Below, in pieces: positions 7,602 to 16,118 of a stretch of 64,000 nt of DNA (within the stretch, counting starts at the first letter, position 1; each line of letters starts with the position of its first letter). Both the position numbers and the translations under genes were made by a program. The stretch is from Pararhizobium capsulatum DSM 1112 (GTDB taxonomy: Bacteria > Pseudomonadota > Alphaproteobacteria > Rhizobiales > Rhizobiaceae). Where the stretch lies: the NCBI RefSeq assembly GCF_030814475.1, contig NZ_JAUSVF010000004.1:62001-126000 (forward strand), written 5' to 3'. The notes beneath the pieces were generated by a model, which was given only the letters and a program-made list of their open reading frames with translations, was not told the origin of the DNA and searched no databases.

Positions 7602-10466
7602 TCACACAATAAAGAAATCCGCGTTTGTCAGCGACAAGTCGGAGCTCAGCGTCGCGAAGTGTATGCCCCCGCCGGCTTTGCTGCCGTTGGCGTCATAGTA
7701 GAGTTTGCCTGTGTCCTTCTCGTAAATGATGCGGTCGTTGCTATCGCCGGCAAGGCCGGTCAAATTCGACGCGAAGGCACCTGCTGCGAGCGTGCCCAGA
7801 GCAGTCAGCGTCGTGAAGATGGCGTTCTCCAGTCGCATCGTGTCAGCAGCAGCGTTGAAATCACTGATCCGATCAACGTTTGTGGTAGCGTTGAGCGCGG
7901 TGTTGAAGACGAAGTTGTCGCTACCAGCGCCTCCGATGAGCGTGTCGTTCCCAGTCCCGCCACTCAGGGTGTCATTGCCAGCGCCGCCGTTGAGCACGTT
8001 GATCGCGGCATTGCCGATGAGCACGTTGCTAAGTGCATTGCCGGTGCTGTTGATGTTGCCGGAACCGAGCAAGGTCAAGTTCTCGACCGAGCCCAGAACA
8101 TGGGCCGTATCGGCAAGGCTGAAGTTGATTGACGACTGGACAGTGTCGCTGCCAGTCGATCCGGCGATGCTCTCATTGACGATGTCAGATGCATTGTCGA
8201 CGACATAAACATCGTTTCCAGCCAGCCCGCGCATGTTGTCGGCGCCAACGCCGCCGTTGAGCACGTTGATCCCGGCATTGCCGATGAGCACGTTGCTAAG
8301 TGCATTGCCGGTGCCGTTGATGTTGCCGGAACCGAGCAAGGTCAAGTTCTCGACCGAGCCCAGAACATGGGCCGTATCGGCAAGGCTGAAGCTGATTGAC
8401 GACTGGACGGTGTCGCTGCCAGTCGATCCGGCGATGCTCTCATTGACGATGTCAGATGCATTGTCGACGACATAAACATCGTTTCCAGCCAGCCCGCGCA
8501 TGTTGTCGGCGCCAGCGCCGCCGTTGAGCACGTTGATCCCGGCATTTCCGGTGAGCACGTTGTTGAGGGCGTTGCCGGTGCCGTTGATGTTGCCGGAACC
8601 GAGCAAGGTCAAGTTCTCGACCGAGCCCAGAACATGGGCCGTATCGGCAAGGCTGAAGCTGATTGACGACTGGACGGTGTCGCTGCCAGTCGATCCGGCG
8701 ATGCTCTCATTGACGATGTCAGATGCATTGTCGACGACATAAACATCGTTTCCAGCCAGCCCGCGCATGTTGTCGGCGCCAACGCCGCCGTTGAGCACGT
8801 TGATCCCGGCATTGCCGATGAGCACGTTGCTAAGTGCATTGCCGGTGCCGTTGATGTTGCCGGAACCGAGCAAGGTCAAGTTCTCGACCGAGCCCAGAAC
8901 ATGGGCCGTATCGGCAAGGCTGAAGCTGATTGACGACTGGACGGTGTCGCTGCCAGTCGATCCGGCGATGCTCTCATTGACGATGTCAGATGCATTGTCG
9001 ACGACATAAACATCGTTTCCAGCCAGCCCGCGCATGTTGTCGGCGCCAGCGCCGCCGTTGAGCACGTTGATCCCGGCATTTCCGGTGAGCACGTTGTTGA
9101 GGGCGTTGCCGGTGCCGTTGATGTTGCCGGAACCGAGCAAGGTCAAGTTCTCGACCGAGCCCAGAACATGGGCCGTATCGGCAAGGCTGAAGCTGATTGA
9201 CGACTGGACGGTGTCGCTGCCAGTCGATCCGGCGATGCTCTCATTGACGATGTCAGATGCATTGTCGACGACATAAACATCGTTTCCAGCCAGCCCGCGC
9301 ATGTTGTCGGCGCCAACGCCGCCGTTGAGCACGTTGATCCCGGCATTGCCGATGAGCACGTTGCTAAGTGCATTGCCGGTGCCGTTGATATCGGCAGAGC
9401 CAGTCAAGGTCAGATTCTCGATACCTGAAAACGAAGCGAGCGAACGTGAAATTGTTGATGTAATGGAGTCAGCGGTCCCCGAGCTATCAATGATTAGGTC
9501 GATACCGGAGGCTTCGTTGTCGAGGACGTAGGTGTCATTGCCGTCGCCCCCATCAAGTCTATCGGATCCAGTTCCCCCACTCAGCACGTCGTTTGAAGCG
9601 TCAGGCCCACCAAATAAAAAGTCATTTCCGCCGAGGCCAGACAGCGAGTCGCTCCCCCAACTGCCATGTATCTCGTCTTGATCAGCAGTACCAACAAGGC
9701 TGTCATTCAGCGCGGTGCCCACCACTAAATTCGCAGTGTTCGAATAGGTGGGGGCAAACAAGAAATAATACGATCCCGTTTCAACAAAGCTATTGCTAGA
9801 GACGGTAAACATCACCGTGCTGCTATCGGCGGCAACGAAGGTTCCACTCTCACCGCTAGGCAAGACCTCATAAGAGAGGGTGTCATAGTTGGCGCCCTTT
9901 AGTTGCGCGAACAAGTCTGGAACCGCGGACTGGTATTCGTAGTAGTAGCGCTGCCCAGCCACAGTGGAGACGAGAAACCCGTCTTCGTCACCAGCTATTT
10001 CCAGCTGACCCGTTACAATCGTGTTGTATGAAAGTGAGGGTGCCGTAGCCCAATTCGCCGAATAGTCGTCCGGAACACCCGATGCGTAAGAGAGTTCGCT
10101 CTGGAGGTAGTAAGATCCTACGTTACCTCCGCCAGCAACCTGGACGAAGTGCAGACCAGAAGTGCTTGGAGTGTAGAACAGCGACTCAACAGTGTCTCCA
10201 GTTACGGGGACTGTAACCGAAGTTCCTAGAAGGTTTTCCCCGCTTGGGGAATACAATCTGAAAAACGCATCTTCGTTTGATATTCCAGATGGAAAATGAT
10301 TACCGTTTAGGTAGAAATGATACTCGATACCAGCAACTAGATAAACACCGAATGCATCGAAGTCCAAAACGGATTCTATTGTTCCTGTGGCAGGCGCGCC
10401 GTTTGTCAGATAGAGAAAGGTATTTGTGCCGCTAGAACCATCGGCCAGTTGCTCATTGGAACTCAT
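7602..10466 (-). CDS. Large RTX-like calcium-binding repeat protein, probably type I secreted
   Basis: The predicted product has 954 residues. The N-terminal third (about 1-245) resembles pre-peptidase-type beta-sandwich domains in two copies (GTIESVLDFDAFGVYL and ITGQLEIAGDEDGFLV-like stretches). Glycine-aspartate nonapeptides of the RTX type follow (GSDSLSGLGGNDFLFGG, GGDGNDTYVL). A tandem array of about 89-residue units with GLAGNDVYVVDNASD comes next. The C-terminus has GGTGNDTLIGGAGSDNF, ISDFNAAADTM and an end rich in hydrophobic residues (ADFFIV). RTX repeats bind calcium after export, and this C-terminal type is normal for type I secretion substrates. No transporter genes lie nearby. 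The ATG at 10466 has GGAAGAAT upstream. Confidence 0.85.
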   Translation of the reverse strand: MSSNEQLADGSSGTNTFLYLTNGAPATGTIESVLDFDAFGVYLVAGIEYHFYLNGNHFPSGISNEDAFFRLYSPSGENLLGTSVTVPVTGDTVESLFYTPSTSGLHFVQVAGGGNVGSYYLQSELSYASGVPDDYSANWATAPSLSYNTIVTGQLEIAGDEDGFLVSTVAGQRYYYEYQSAVPDLFAQLKGANYDTLSYEVLPSGESGTFVAADSSTVMFTVSSNSFVETGSYYFLFAPTYSNTANLVVGTALNDSLVGTADQDEIHGSWGSDSLSGLGGNDFLFGGPDASNDVLSGGTGSDRLDGGDGNDTYVLDNEASGIDLIIDSSGTADSITSTISRSLASFSGIENLTLTGSADINGTGNALSNVLIGNAGINVLNGGVGADNMRGLAGNDVYVVDNASDIVNESIAGSTGSDTVQSSISFSLADTAHVLGSVENLTLLGSGNINGTGNALNNVLTGNAGINVLNGGAGADNMRGLAGNDVYVVDNASDIVNESIAGSTGSDTVQSSISFSLADTAHVLGSVENLTLLGSGNINGTGNALSNVLIGNAGINVLNGGVGADNMRGLAGNDVYVVDNASDIVNESIAGSTGSDTVQSSISFSLADTAHVLGSVENLTLLGSGNINGTGNALNNVLTGNAGINVLNGGAGADNMRGLAGNDVYVVDNASDIVNESIAGSTGSDTVQSSISFSLADTAHVLGSVENLTLLGSGNINGTGNALSNVLIGNAGINVLNGGVGADNMRGLAGNDVYVVDNASDIVNESIAGSTGSDTVQSSINFSLADTAHVLGSVENLTLLGSGNINSTGNALSNVLIGNAAINVLNGGAGNDTLSGGTGNDTLIGGAGSDNFVFNTALNATTNVDRISDFNAAADTMRLENAIFTTLTALGTLAAGAFASNLTGLAGDSNDRIIYEKDTGKLYYDANGSKAGGGIHFATLSSDLSLTNADFFIV
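7983..9391 (-). repeat. 267-bp tandem repeat array inside the RTX gene (about 5.3 units)
   Basis: Units begin at 7983, 8250, 8517, 8784, 9051 and 9318, exactly 267 bp (89 codons) apart, and the last breaks off at about 9391. Units are nearly identical at DNA level, silent sites included. Marker positions alternate: the units at 8250, 8784 and 9318 read GCATTGCCGATGAGC with GCTAAGTGCATT, while those at 8517 and 9051 read GCATTTCCGGTGAGC with GTTGAGGGCGTT. The higher-order period is therefore 534 bp. The first unit (7983) is a more diverged version of the first type. Confidence 0.95.
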
Positions 10467-10832
10467 ATTCTTCCATTTCGTTGACTAAACGGTTATTCTT
10501 GAAACGCTCACGGCGACGTCATCTGTCGCTCCTCGTCTCCAAGGTTGCGACTGTGTGGCTCGACGGGTTGTGTGGGGTCCCCACCCGAAGACAGATATCC
10601 TTCAAGTCGGCTCAAATTGGTAGTGGCATTTTCTGACAGCTAAAACCACACGCCTTCGCGCGCGTCTGGCAGAAACGTAAGATAGACTCGCTGCGGCGAG
10701 CGAGCTTGCTCATCGTCGCCAATTGATTGCTCTTTGCTGCCGATCAGGGCTCCGCCTACTCCTAACAAGAGCAATCGGACGGTGAGCCGCCCGCCGTTGA
10801 CAACGCGAGCAACTGTCGTCGCCTTATCCTGC
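10467..10832. other. Intergenic region upstream of the RTX gene
   Basis: About 370 bp without a convincing gene. It must hold the promoter of the minus-strand RTX gene; GGAAGAAT just before its ATG is the likely ribosome binding site. I see no clear promoter boxes or repeats. Confidence 0.45.
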
Positions 10833-11104
10833 CTATATTTTCTTGTCCTCCTCTCCGCGCCCCGTCCTTTTCGACAAATCGGCAGCTAATTGGTCCATGG
10901 CGGCTTCGATTTCGTCCTCGCGTTCAGCGGCCTCGCCGTGCCAATTCTGAACGCCTCGTCTTCCGCCTCCAGCCGGGCTTTCTCCCGGTGATAGGCTTCC
11001 GCCCTCCGGGGTACGTTGTAGATCCCCCGCACGATATGCTTCGCGATCGCTTCCGGGCTGTCCCAATCCGGATCGTAGCCTCTCTGTCCGGGCATTATCC
11101 TCGC
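10833..11104 (-). pseudogene. Small conserved-looking hypothetical protein, apparently frameshifted
   Basis: From ATG 11104, preceded by AAAGGAAC, the minus strand reads MARIMPGQRGYDPDWDSPEA and on through a charged helical region to EDEAFRIGTA. After this the frame turns to low-quality sequence and stops near 10886. In an overlapping frame the sequence continues as EAAEREDEIEAAMDQLAADL and ends at 10833 with KRTGRGEEDKKI. The two halves join into one plausible acidic/basic helical protein of about 90 residues, so a single-base shift near 10930-10945 is likely. The family is not recognised. A 47-codon gene lies just upstream on the same strand. Confidence 0.5.
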
Positions 11105-11127
11105 CATTCGCTTGTTCCTTTCTTCAA

Positions 11128-11271
11128 TCACTCGGAAGCAGCGCAAAGTGCCGACTCTGATGTGAACAATCCGTCCAGCATGGGCGACCTGGAAATCCGA
11201 TTTCCTGAGAAACTGACAACGCGAGGAATGTCGGGGGCATTGGTGGGGATCTTGAATGTGGATTTGGCCAT
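11128..11271 (-). CDS. Small hypothetical protein (47 residues)
   Basis: The ATG at 11271 is preceded by GGGAG at good spacing and gives MAKSTFKIPTNAPDIPRVVS, ending LFTSESALCAASE. The frame extends further upstream but without a better start. No family is recognised and no membrane segment is seen. It ends 23 bp before the next small minus-strand gene, so the two may be co-transcribed. Confidence 0.45.
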   Translation of the reverse strand: MAKSTFKIPTNAPDIPRVVSFSGNRISRSPMLDGLFTSESALCAASE

Positions 11272-11613
11272 CGTCGTCTCCCTGTTCCGGTTCATCAGGA
11301 GCGAGGGCAAGGGACGGTGGTGCAGGATCAGCCCGTTTGGTTGCCGTCTGGCCACATCCCCTTGCGGGTCACCACCTTGCCCGGGCGGGCAGGTTGGCGA
11401 GGGCTTTCGCCCCGCTCTTGATGCTGGCCCTGAACATATTCAACGGGGTAGAATTGTCAATCCGGACCTCGGGGCCGTGCGTGAACTCCTTCCCTGGTTG
11501 AGCACTGTCCGCACTCGCCGCTGTCATGATGTTACGACGATCCGCAAAGGTGTGGCGGGCGGCCGAACACCCGTCGAGGGAAGACAGTATCAGGCGGTCG
11601 GGCCGTGTGACCG
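11272..11613. other. Region without a recognised gene
   Basis: About 340 bp between the small minus-strand gene and the macrodomain-like gene. A long plus-strand frame covers it and continues into its neighbours. That frame lacks a ribosome binding site and reads as an antisense shadow, so I do not call it. Confidence 0.4.
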
Positions 11614-12627
11614 TCAGGGAAACTCTTCAGCGGTCGCTAGAATTTCCTTCGAGGGCGTTCCGTAACTTACAAGCTTCACGTCAAGGTCGAAGGTCTCCGT
11701 CAATCTGAAGGCTCGCCGCATGGCGCCGTGAATCCAACTTTCGGAGTTGCCGAAAACGCCTCCGCCGAGAAACGTCAGGAAAACGACCTTCGATCCGTCG
11801 CGGTGCGCGTTCAGAACCGCAGCCCACAAAGTAGCCTCGTATGCAGCCTCCAGGACCAGTGACGCGAACAATTCCCAAAAAGGAGATCGTACGCCGTAGG
11901 CAACCGGGAGCGCCGAGCAGAGCGCTTGTGAAACTTGTGGTCGGTTCGGTCCAACGGCTTCAGTGGCTTCCACACCGCTATGTACCCCGATGCGCAGCTT
12001 TCCACGCAGGGTATCGATCTCGTCTGGCGCAAGACTTCGGAGATGTCGAGTGACTGCATCGAGGCCCCGTTCACTGCACAACGCATAGCCGTTCTTCATC
12101 GTCCAAAGATCGCTGACGGGAAGTTTGGTCCCAGCACTCAATGCCGCGCCAAGGGCAGCGAGCCCGTCGAGTTGCCTGTTGGCGGTCTGGCCCTCGCCCC
12201 CGTCGATTGGAACGAAGTAGTTCCGGTAAATGGTCGCAGCGCCCGCTGCGATCGCGCAAGCCGGCCCTTGGGTATGGTCGTGTTGATATCGGGTCACGCC
12301 ATCCTCGGGCGTCACCTCTGGCCCCGTCATTTCAAGTAGATTAAACTGTGACGCAACTTGAAACAATGCGCCGGCATTTTCCGGGGCCCGATGCATGCTC
12401 CGTACATCGCCGGTCACGACCCTTGTCCGAAGCCGACCCGGCAAGCCGCGGCGAGAGGCTGCCCTCTCGCGCAGATCTTGGAGGGAAATCAGTTCAAGCT
12501 TGCCAGCCGCATAGCTGGCACCATTGACCTTCGAGCGTAATCGGCCGTCAACGACCTCAAGCCGGGCACGGGTTTCCTGGTAGCCAGTCTCGGGGAACCC
12601 TGTGAGCTGTTCGAACCAATCCATCAT
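11614..12627 (-). CDS. Macrodomain-like protein of unknown function
   Basis: The protein (337 residues) belongs to a conserved bacterial family I can describe but not name firmly. Features that recall ADP-ribose-binding macrodomains are VVTGDVRSMH (about 71-79), GALFQVASQFNLLEM (86-100), DHTQGPACAIAAGAATIYRN (117-136) and LTFLGGGVFGN (284-294), where a glycine-rich loop follows a beta strand. The ATG pair at 12627/12624 follows a GGGGGG-rich ribosome binding site. It starts 18 bp after the end of the phosphatase-like frame, so the two probably form an operon. A role in ADP-ribose or NAD-derived signalling or repair is an inference from fold motifs and the neighbour. Confidence 0.6.
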   Translation of the reverse strand: MMDWFEQLTGFPETGYQETRARLEVVDGRLRSKVNGASYAAGKLELISLQDLRERAASRRGLPGRLRTRVVTGDVRSMHRAPENAGALFQVASQFNLLEMTGPEVTPEDGVTRYQHDHTQGPACAIAAGAATIYRNYFVPIDGGEGQTANRQLDGLAALGAALSAGTKLPVSDLWTMKNGYALCSERGLDAVTRHLRSLAPDEIDTLRGKLRIGVHSGVEATEAVGPNRPQVSQALCSALPVAYGVRSPFWELFASLVLEAAYEATLWAAVLNAHRDGSKVVFLTFLGGGVFGNSESWIHGAMRRAFRLTETFDLDVKLVSYGTPSKEILATAEEFP

Positions 12628-12644
12628 CCGTTCCCCCCTTCTTG

Positions 12645-13191
12645 TTAGGTCTTCGAGCGAATGCCCAGGACGTAGTCTTCTTGATCCGACGTCTCGATTG
12701 CCCCCGGACGAACGGCGCGTACTTGCCTGATCGCGGTCGCCGGCTCCATGCCGAGTTCGATGAGAAGACGGGCTCCGATCGTACCGGCCCGTCCGAGGCC
12801 GCCGCGGCAGTGAACCACAACATCGCGTCCGCTGCGAACCAGTGCGGATCTGGTCACCGGCAACGTCCCATTGCCGCTCGAACTCTGCGTCCGGCGTCAA
12901 TACGTCGCCAATCGGCAGGTGGAACCACAGCATTCTTCTGCGAAGGACCTCTTCGCCAAGGTGTTCCACCCGAAGGAGAACCAACTCCTTCTGCTCCACC
13001 AAAGTAACGACCGCGGCGGCTCCCCAGTCGCGGATCGCATCGAGATCGATATTCAGATCACGATCCCAATAGCCGCTCATGGCTTGCCGGTCGTATTTCC
13101 CCGGACAGAAAGTGATGCCCACACGTCCGAACGTCGGACCTGCAGACACAGCGGCGATCTGCAATGGATGCGTCAAAGATGTTCTTTTCAT
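12645..13191 (-). pseudogene. Dual-specificity/tyrosine-phosphatase-like protein, split by a frameshift
   Basis: From ATG 13191 the frame reads MKRTSLTHPLQIAAVSAGPT through GITFCPGKYD, WGAAAVVTLVE and WFHLPIGDV to about residue 115. The catalytic loop HCRGGLGRAG (CX5R; Cys codon at about 12809-12807) is found only in another frame, which runs to 12645 through AIRQVRAVRPGAIET. Together they give one cysteine phosphatase of about 180 residues, of the type often fused or adjacent to ADP-ribosylglycohydrolases. One base appears to be lost or gained near 12845-12855. As written the protein lacks its active site. Either the gene is dead or the base call is wrong. Confidence 0.7.
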
Positions 13192-13284
13192 TCGATGCGC
13201 ACCTTCTCCGCTATTCGCTCTAGTTAGGGTGGTATCGCTGATCCTTACTGCCAGGGGAGGTTGCCTGACGCCCTGCGCGGTGAG

Positions 13285-14979
13285 TCAGGTTGAAATTGGT
13301 TGATTGAAGAACGCTTTGAGTCGTTCCAGGTCATGTTTGCTGACGTGGACTCCGGTCAGATGGACAATGCCCGATGCCCTGTATCCACCGAACTCTCCTT
13401 CCACAGCCAGGCGATTGCCTTTCTGCCCGAGCAAGGCGGTTTGGCCTTTTGTTTTAGTGAGCTGTTTGAAGGTTGCTAGCCCGATCACGACCAAGTGCTG
13501 GGGCCGCAGTACTGCAATAATCCTCTGCACTCTTTCGAAACTAAATTTCTCCAGTTCGCGCCTTAACCCCGGCGGGACAGAATGCCATGCTTCCATAGTC
13601 GGGGCGCGAAAAAAGATCATATTGAGCCCCGTATGCTCGACCGACTGTATCGCGAACACGTGTTGAAGTTTTTTCGCCAATGGCGCCTTCGCATTCGCAT
13701 GCCATGATTGATCTGGCCAACTGTCATGCTGACCTTCATAACTTTCATCCTTCCACCCCCCGGGCTGAAACCCGATGAACATGTAGGGCGCGCGAACTAC
13801 GGGCGGCCCATAGAGAATTCGGAAGCCCAATGCCGCCGATCCGAGGCCTGGCGCAAGTTCAGCATACCGGCTGCGTGTTTCTTCATAAATTTTGCGGCAG
13901 ATAGCCTCGGCCTCCAGGGTGTCGCTCGCCGATGCGGGCGAGGGCAGGGCAACGGGGTCAGCATCGCGCCCCACTAGGTTGCCTTCAGGGAGGGTGGTAT
14001 TCTGCGACGGAGGAATGGTAATTTCCGTGGGCCGCGTGTTATCTCCTTCTATGGGAGGAGGAGGAGTCCACGTGTCTGAGCCGCCAGACGGGTCATCTCG
14101 ATGACGACTACCGCCAGCCTGTCGGGCAGCAGCTAGGACCGAAGCACGCCTGAGTATTCTCGGCAAAAGGCCACTCTCAAACGCAGAATCCAGTGCTCCC
14201 TCCGAAAAACGGTCCGCCCTGATCACGACTGTCAACATTTGCGCCAGTTGCCGCACAGTGGCCTTCTCAATCTGGCCGGGCTCATCGAACAGACGACGCG
14301 CTTCTTTGCCCCCTTTCCATTCAAACCAAGTGAAATCAGCGTCCAGGACCCAGTGGCCCTCATACGCCGCCTCCAGGAAAGCTTGAACCTCGTCCGACAT
14401 GTCAAAAAACGGCATCTGATATTCGCCGTCCGCATTCGGCCCCCCGCCCCACTCACCGAATATAAATCCGGGGGCGCCGAATTTCTCCGCAAACGGGGCT
14501 ATCGCTCCAAAATCCGGAGACGGAACCCTGCGGCGGAGTTCCACGATCGGTTTGTCCTGGCGTTGGGCCTTTTGAACCCATGATCGGAACCCCAACCCCC
14601 AATCGACAAACAGAAGGCCACTGTAGGCATCAAGGCGCTCATCGCGATCGAGCGTGTACAAAAGCAGACCGTCGACGTTCTCAGCCGAAACCGGATCGAT
14701 CGTGCCGCGTGGTACGACACCGCGATCAACAACCAGATAGAGGCCGGTGAACAGCGTCTCGCCGGAAGGAGTAGCGACGAAACTGGCGAGCCGTGATCCT
14801 ATCGGGAAAAGATCTCTGCTTTGGATTCTCTGGTAAAGTTCCAACCCCTCCGGATCAGTTCGCCAAAGGCTGTACGGTGTGCGGTCGCCGCTTTTCGCTC
14901 GCCCATCATGATGGCGAACGAGTAGTACCGTATTGGGATCGATGGTCTCGGCCCGGAGGATTGCGTTGAAAGTGATCAT
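13285..14979 (-). CDS. Three-part fusion protein: nuclease-associated N-domain, DUF6508-like, UDG-like C-domain
   Basis: This 564-residue protein has an unusual architecture. Residues 1-150 (VLLVRHHDGRAK, TPYSLWR, LASFVATPSGETLFTGLY, VDWGLGFRSWVQ, DKPIVELRR) match the N-terminal domain usually found before GIY-YIG nuclease domains. Residues about 152-285 resemble DUF6508 (MPFFDMSDEVQAFLEAAYEG, VVIRADRFSEGAL). A proline-rich linker follows. From about 367 there is a domain like the uracil-DNA-glycosylase superfamily: FIGFQPGGWKDE, LVVIGLATFKQL and HLTGVHVSKHD. No GIY-YIG motif is seen. ATG 14979 is preferred over an upstream GTG at 15012, though its ribosome binding site is weak. It lies upstream of the phosphatase-like gene on the same strand, 93 bp apart. 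Confidence 0.6.
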   Translation of the reverse strand: MITFNAILRAETIDPNTVLLVRHHDGRAKSGDRTPYSLWRTDPEGLELYQRIQSRDLFPIGSRLASFVATPSGETLFTGLYLVVDRGVVPRGTIDPVSAENVDGLLLYTLDRDERLDAYSGLLFVDWGLGFRSWVQKAQRQDKPIVELRRRVPSPDFGAIAPFAEKFGAPGFIFGEWGGGPNADGEYQMPFFDMSDEVQAFLEAAYEGHWVLDADFTWFEWKGGKEARRLFDEPGQIEKATVRQLAQMLTVVIRADRFSEGALDSAFESGLLPRILRRASVLAAARQAGGSRHRDDPSGGSDTWTPPPPIEGDNTRPTEITIPPSQNTTLPEGNLVGRDADPVALPSPASASDTLEAEAICRKIYEETRSRYAELAPGLGSAALGFRILYGPPVVRAPYMFIGFQPGGWKDESYEGQHDSWPDQSWHANAKAPLAKKLQHVFAIQSVEHTGLNMIFFRAPTMEAWHSVPPGLRRELEKFSFERVQRIIAVLRPQHLVVIGLATFKQLTKTKGQTALLGQKGNRLAVEGEFGGYRASGIVHLTGVHVSKHDLERLKAFFNQPIST

Positions 14980-15609
14980 TTCTTGATCCGCCACCGGCCG
15001 GATGACCGGCACTTCGGGGCAGATTGACGCTAGACACAGATATTGGCAAGCTCGAACCTCTTGCCAGCGATCAGATAACTCGAAGACCGGTCGGTACGTC
15101 GCGTGCCGAATACTCCAAGCTGGTGTTCGCCAAGACGCACCTCTTCCTTGGTTTCCGCTGGGAATTCACGCGCCGCCTGTCATGCCGGCGCAGGATCGAA
15201 GGCCGGGGCGGTTTGGCCCTTGGCGACCTGGTGCATGTTGGTCCCGAAATCGATCATACCGACGTCATTATCGCAGACGTCGGCCAGAAATCGACATAGA
15301 GAGATGACGGAGCTTTCAGTCAAGTTGCAGCTCCCGAGCTTCGGGATTTCACATGGTAGGACAAGCCAAATGAGATGCCTCGAGGCACTAGCAGGGGAGG
15401 CCGGGGACGCGCCGTCTCCCATCAACACCCGGAAAAGCTAGAGATGAAAAGCAAAAACATCACGAGACGGTTTCAGCGTGTTGGCGAATAGTCACGGGCC
15501 ATACGGGAAGATAGTCGTTAGGTGGTCGGGAAGACGAAGGATGTGCGGAACAACGGCCCGCGTTACCCGTTCATTACGCAGAACAATTGCACGCTTAGGA
15601 CATGCACGC
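14980..15609. other. Region without a recognised gene
   Basis: About 630 bp upstream of the fusion gene. Several overlapping short frames exist on both strands, but none has a clear ribosome binding site or family resemblance. It should contain the promoter of the minus-strand cluster; I cannot place it. Confidence 0.4.
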
Positions 15610-15789
15610 ATGACCGACACCGGGACTAAGGTACGACAGCAACGAGGCCAGCCGTATGGCTTGGACGAATTCCGTCAGCACTATGGTTTGAGTTGGAATG
15701 AAGCTCGCGAGCTGTTTATCAAGTTCGGGCCATCGAAAATCGATCTCGATTTGTTGATGAGAGCCAAAGGACGATTGCCCGCTGAGTAG
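15610..15789 (+). CDS. Small DUF3606-like protein
   Basis: A 59-residue protein beginning MTDTGTKVRQQRGQPYGLDE. The core (FRQHYGLSWNEARELFIKFG) resembles DUF3606, a short helical domain of unknown role common in Rhizobiales: an aromatic-rich turn, then an acidic helix, then a VGPS-like turn (here FGPSKID). The ATG at 15610 fits the usual length of the family better than upstream starts. It stands alone between the fusion gene and the second RTX gene. The roughly 280 bp after it hold no recognised feature. Confidence 0.55.
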   Translation: MTDTGTKVRQQRGQPYGLDEFRQHYGLSWNEARELFIKFGPSKIDLDLLMRAKGRLPAE

Positions 15790-16118
15790 ACAGGCCATGT
15801 ACACGGGAGCATGTTGGCGAGGTCGAGACATCCCTCGTTGGGTATCGAAGCAATCAGCAAGGTCCCGCCCGACAACAGCCCGCCAGTTCCTTGGAGGATG
15901 GCTGGCATTTCTCGTGGAACTAACGCCCTGTATTAGAGTTTACTAATTGTGGTGCCGATCCTTCGACGCCGCTGCTTTCAGGCTATATTTCAGCCGCGGA
16001 AGCGAGCCAGTGGCTGCCCCAACACCACTGGCTCACTCTACGGAATACGAACACTCGCGTCGGCTACCCCATCACTAGATCACGAAGAAATCAGCGTTGG
16101 TGAGTGTCAGATTGGCGC

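Noticed and set aside
7983..9391. CRISPR-like regular repeats
   Set aside because: Units are 267 bp, coding and continuous without unique spacers; they are RTX protein repeats.
8233..9531. Series of 80-codon plus-strand frames every 267 bp
   Set aside because: They are the antisense reading of the repeat units in the RTX gene.
10988..11665. 225-codon plus-strand frame in the accessory region
   Set aside because: No ribosome binding site, no motif, and it covers better-supported minus-strand small genes.
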